In this document: in pieces, positions 5,343 to 6,393 of the stretch
Position numbering within the stretch: position 1 is the stretch's first letter
Layout of the letters: every line of letters begins with the position of its first letter
Assembly (NCBI GenBank): GCA_021732545.1
Contig: JAKFUW010000131.1
Coordinates: forward strand, 1-6,393
Source of the DNA: Alphaproteobacteria bacterium
GTDB taxonomy: Bacteria > Pseudomonadota > Alphaproteobacteria > Rickettsiales > UBA3002
Direction of reading: 5' to 3'
Length of the DNA stretch: 6,393 bases
Notes under the pieces: generated by a model
Told to the model about the DNA's origin: nothing
Seen by the model: the letters and a program-made list of their open reading frames with translations, nothing else
Database searches by the model: none
Program-made: the position numbers and the translations under genes

Positions 5343-6269
5343 ATGACCACTCCCTTTCACATTCACGCGCGCTGTGGCGATGCACGATGCGGCACGATTG
5401 CTACCGCGCACGGCACGGTTCGCACACCTGCTTTCATGCCGGTTGGCACCGTCGGCACCGTGAAGGGCATGATGCCCGAAGCGGTGCGCGAGTTGGGCGC
5501 GGACATCATCCTTGGCAACACCTACCACCTCATGCTGCGCCCCACCGCAGAGCGCGTGGCACGGATGGGTGGCCTGCACCAATTCATGAACTGGCCACAC
5601 CCGATTCTCACCGATTCGGGCGGCTTTCAGGTGATGTCGCTTTCAGGGCTTCGCAAACTCACTGAAGCTGGCGTGACCTTTCAATCGCATATCGATGGCT
5701 CCAAACATGAACTCACGCCTGAACGCGCGATGGAGATTCAACATCTGCTCGATTCTAATATTTCCATGGTGCTCGATGAATGCACGCCCTACCCTGCCAC
5801 GCATGAGGTGGCTAAACTTTCCATGGAACGCTCGATGCGCTGGGCGCAGCGGTGCCACAGCGCGTTTCACGCGCTACAGTCGCCAGGTGCCAGTTGCCAG
5901 TTGCCAGAAGAAAACACCGCTTGCAACTCGCAACCCGCAACTCGCAACTATTCTGGCTATGGTGCATTCGGTATTGTGCAAGGCAGCGTCTATGAAGATT
6001 TACGCCATGCGAGTATCGAGTCACTCACTGCTATTGGGTTCGATGGCTATGCGATTGGAGGCCTCGCGGTCGGCGAAGGGCAAGCCGAAATGTTCCGCGT
6101 GCTGGATTTCACCATGCCTGCGATGCCCACCGAGAAACCACGCTATTTGATGGGCGTGGGCAAACCATCGGATATGTTAGGCGCAGTAGAGCGCGTGATT
6201 GATATGTTCGATTGCGTGATCCCCACGCGCTGTGGCCGTTTGGCGCGCGCTTATACCCGCATGGGCTAA
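5343..6269 (+). CDS. tgt: tRNA-guanine transglycosylase, interrupted by a premature stop
   Basis: Tgt exchanges guanine-34 of GUN-anticodon tRNAs for preQ1, the entry step of tRNA queuosine modification. Conserved blocks: PAFMPVGTVGTVKGMMPEAV, LGNTYHLMLRPTAERV, the active-site motif LTDSGGFQVMSL with Asp91, the base-recognition motif VLDECTPYP with Asp145, FGIVQGSVYEDLR, GGLAVGE, YLMGVGKP, and DMFDCVIPTR with the nucleophile Asp290. Residues about 180-203 are extra and encoded by a heptamer-array insertion. The frame ends at TAA (6267-6269) after YTRMG, whereas family members run on through about 70-80 more residues including the zinc site. The 308-residue product would keep the catalytic aspartates but lose the structural zinc and C-terminal dimerisation region. 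The same frame continues beyond the TAA with family-like sequence. It could be a recent nonsense mutation, a sequencing error or a read-through case; I cannot tell which. It follows queA by 68 nt. Confidence 0.93.
   Translation: MTTPFHIHARCGDARCGTIATAHGTVRTPAFMPVGTVGTVKGMMPEAVRELGADIILGNTYHLMLRPTAERVARMGGLHQFMNWPHPILTDSGGFQVMSLSGLRKLTEAGVTFQSHIDGSKHELTPERAMEIQHLLDSNISMVLDECTPYPATHEVAKLSMERSMRWAQRCHSAFHALQSPGASCQLPEENTACNSQPATRNYSGYGAFGIVQGSVYEDLRHASIESLTAIGFDGYAIGGLAVGEGQAEMFRVLDFTMPAMPTEKPRYLMGVGKPSDMLGAVERVIDMFDCVIPTRCGRLARAYTRMG
5882..5950. repeat. Paired heptamer arrays (4 + 4) inserted in frame in tgt
   Basis: Four heptamers (GCCAGGT 5882, GCCAGTT 5889, GCCAGTT 5896, GCCAGAA 5903) are followed by a 13-nt spacer (5910-5922) and four more (GCAACTC 5923, GCAACCC 5930, GCAACTC 5937, GCAACTA 5944). 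AGTTGC in the first array is the reverse complement of GCAACT in the second, so the arrays can pair. The length is 69 nt, 23 codons with no stop, placed between CHSAFHAL and YSGYGAFGIVQGS, a loop of variable length in Tgt. Three positions of the heptamer are read in turn as codons, giving a Gln, Ser, Cys, Asn and Pro-rich peptide. Confidence 0.85.
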
Positions 6270-6393
6270 ATCAACATCAAAAACGCACGCCACATCGATG
6301 ACCCTCGCCCGCTGGATGATCAATGTTCTTGTCCCGCTTGCAAAAATTATAGCCGCGCCTATTTAAATCATCTGTTCAAAGCAGGCGAAATGC
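6270..6393 (+). pseudogene. tgt: tgt 3' continuation beyond the in-frame stop (runs off the window)
   Basis: Directly after the TAA, in the same frame, the sequence reads INIKNARHIDDPRPLDDQ, then the zinc-site motif CSCPAC and KNYSRAYLNHLFKAGEM to the last base. The three zinc cysteines (codons at 6324, 6330 and 6339) and the ligand histidine (codon at 6369) are all in place at the family spacing. No frameshift is needed: relative to Tgt homologues the stop replaces exactly one residue between Gly and INI. No start codon or ribosome binding site suggests separate translation of this part. Shown apart because it is outside the formal reading frame ending at 6269. Confidence 0.85.

Noticed and set aside
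5695..6150. Plus-strand open frame of 151 codons in another frame of tgt
   Set aside because: It runs inside tgt, whose conserved blocks are read in the other frame on both sides; its translation is rich in Arg, Cys and Trp, as usual for a shifted frame.
6240..6280. Frameshift at the end of tgt
   Set aside because: The conserved residues before and after the TAA are in the same frame, so the interruption is a nonsense codon and not an insertion or deletion.

Overview
The window reads as a stretch of an alphaproteobacterial chromosome with moderate GC and all genes on the + strand. The order is gyrA (3' part), an unrecognised gene, coaD, a cyclophilin-type peptidyl-prolyl isomerase, queA and tgt. 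From memory, gyrA-coaD-cyclophilin-queA-tgt is a recurring order in Alphaproteobacteria, and the GyrA, QueA and Tgt sequences look alphaproteobacterial. I cannot fix the order or family. The abundance of small palindromic elements inside genes recalls Rickettsiales and similar lineages, but that is an inference.

Layout. 1-1917: C-terminal two thirds of DNA gyrase subunit A, cut by the window edge. 1918-2125: spacer filled mostly by a composite palindromic repeat. 2126-2707: hypothetical protein of 193 aa. 2729-3235: coaD (coenzyme A synthesis). 3236-3438: a 70-nt palindrome, then a plausible promoter. 3439-3984: probably exported cyclophilin. 3985-4059: spacer consisting almost entirely of octamer arrays. 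4060-5274: queA, with two in-frame palindromic insertions. 5268-5339: heptamer arrays running from the queA stop almost to the tgt start. 5343-6393: tgt, with one in-frame heptamer-array insertion and a premature TAA at 6267-6269, after which the conserved reading frame continues to the window edge.

How the genes relate. gyrA, coaD and the isomerase are housekeeping genes. queA and tgt both belong to the queuosine tRNA-modification pathway: Tgt inserts preQ1 at position 34 of GUN-anticodon tRNAs, and QueA converts it to epoxyqueuosine. Both carry extra peptide segments encoded by repeats, and Tgt also has a nonsense codon just before its zinc site.

The most unusual content is the repeats. 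Two kinds can be seen. (1) Classical palindromes of about 70-130 nt with GTCAT...ATGAC-like ends or CCTCTCCC...GGGAGAGG stems (1925-2054, 3251-3320, 4302-4384, 4533-4625, and a short candidate at 1475-1505). (2) Three elements of 69-72 nt, each built as four tandem 7- or 8-mers, a short spacer, and four further 7- or 8-mers (3985-4053, 5268-5339, 5882-5950). The three share architecture and size but not sequence. I do not recognise this second kind as a named family.
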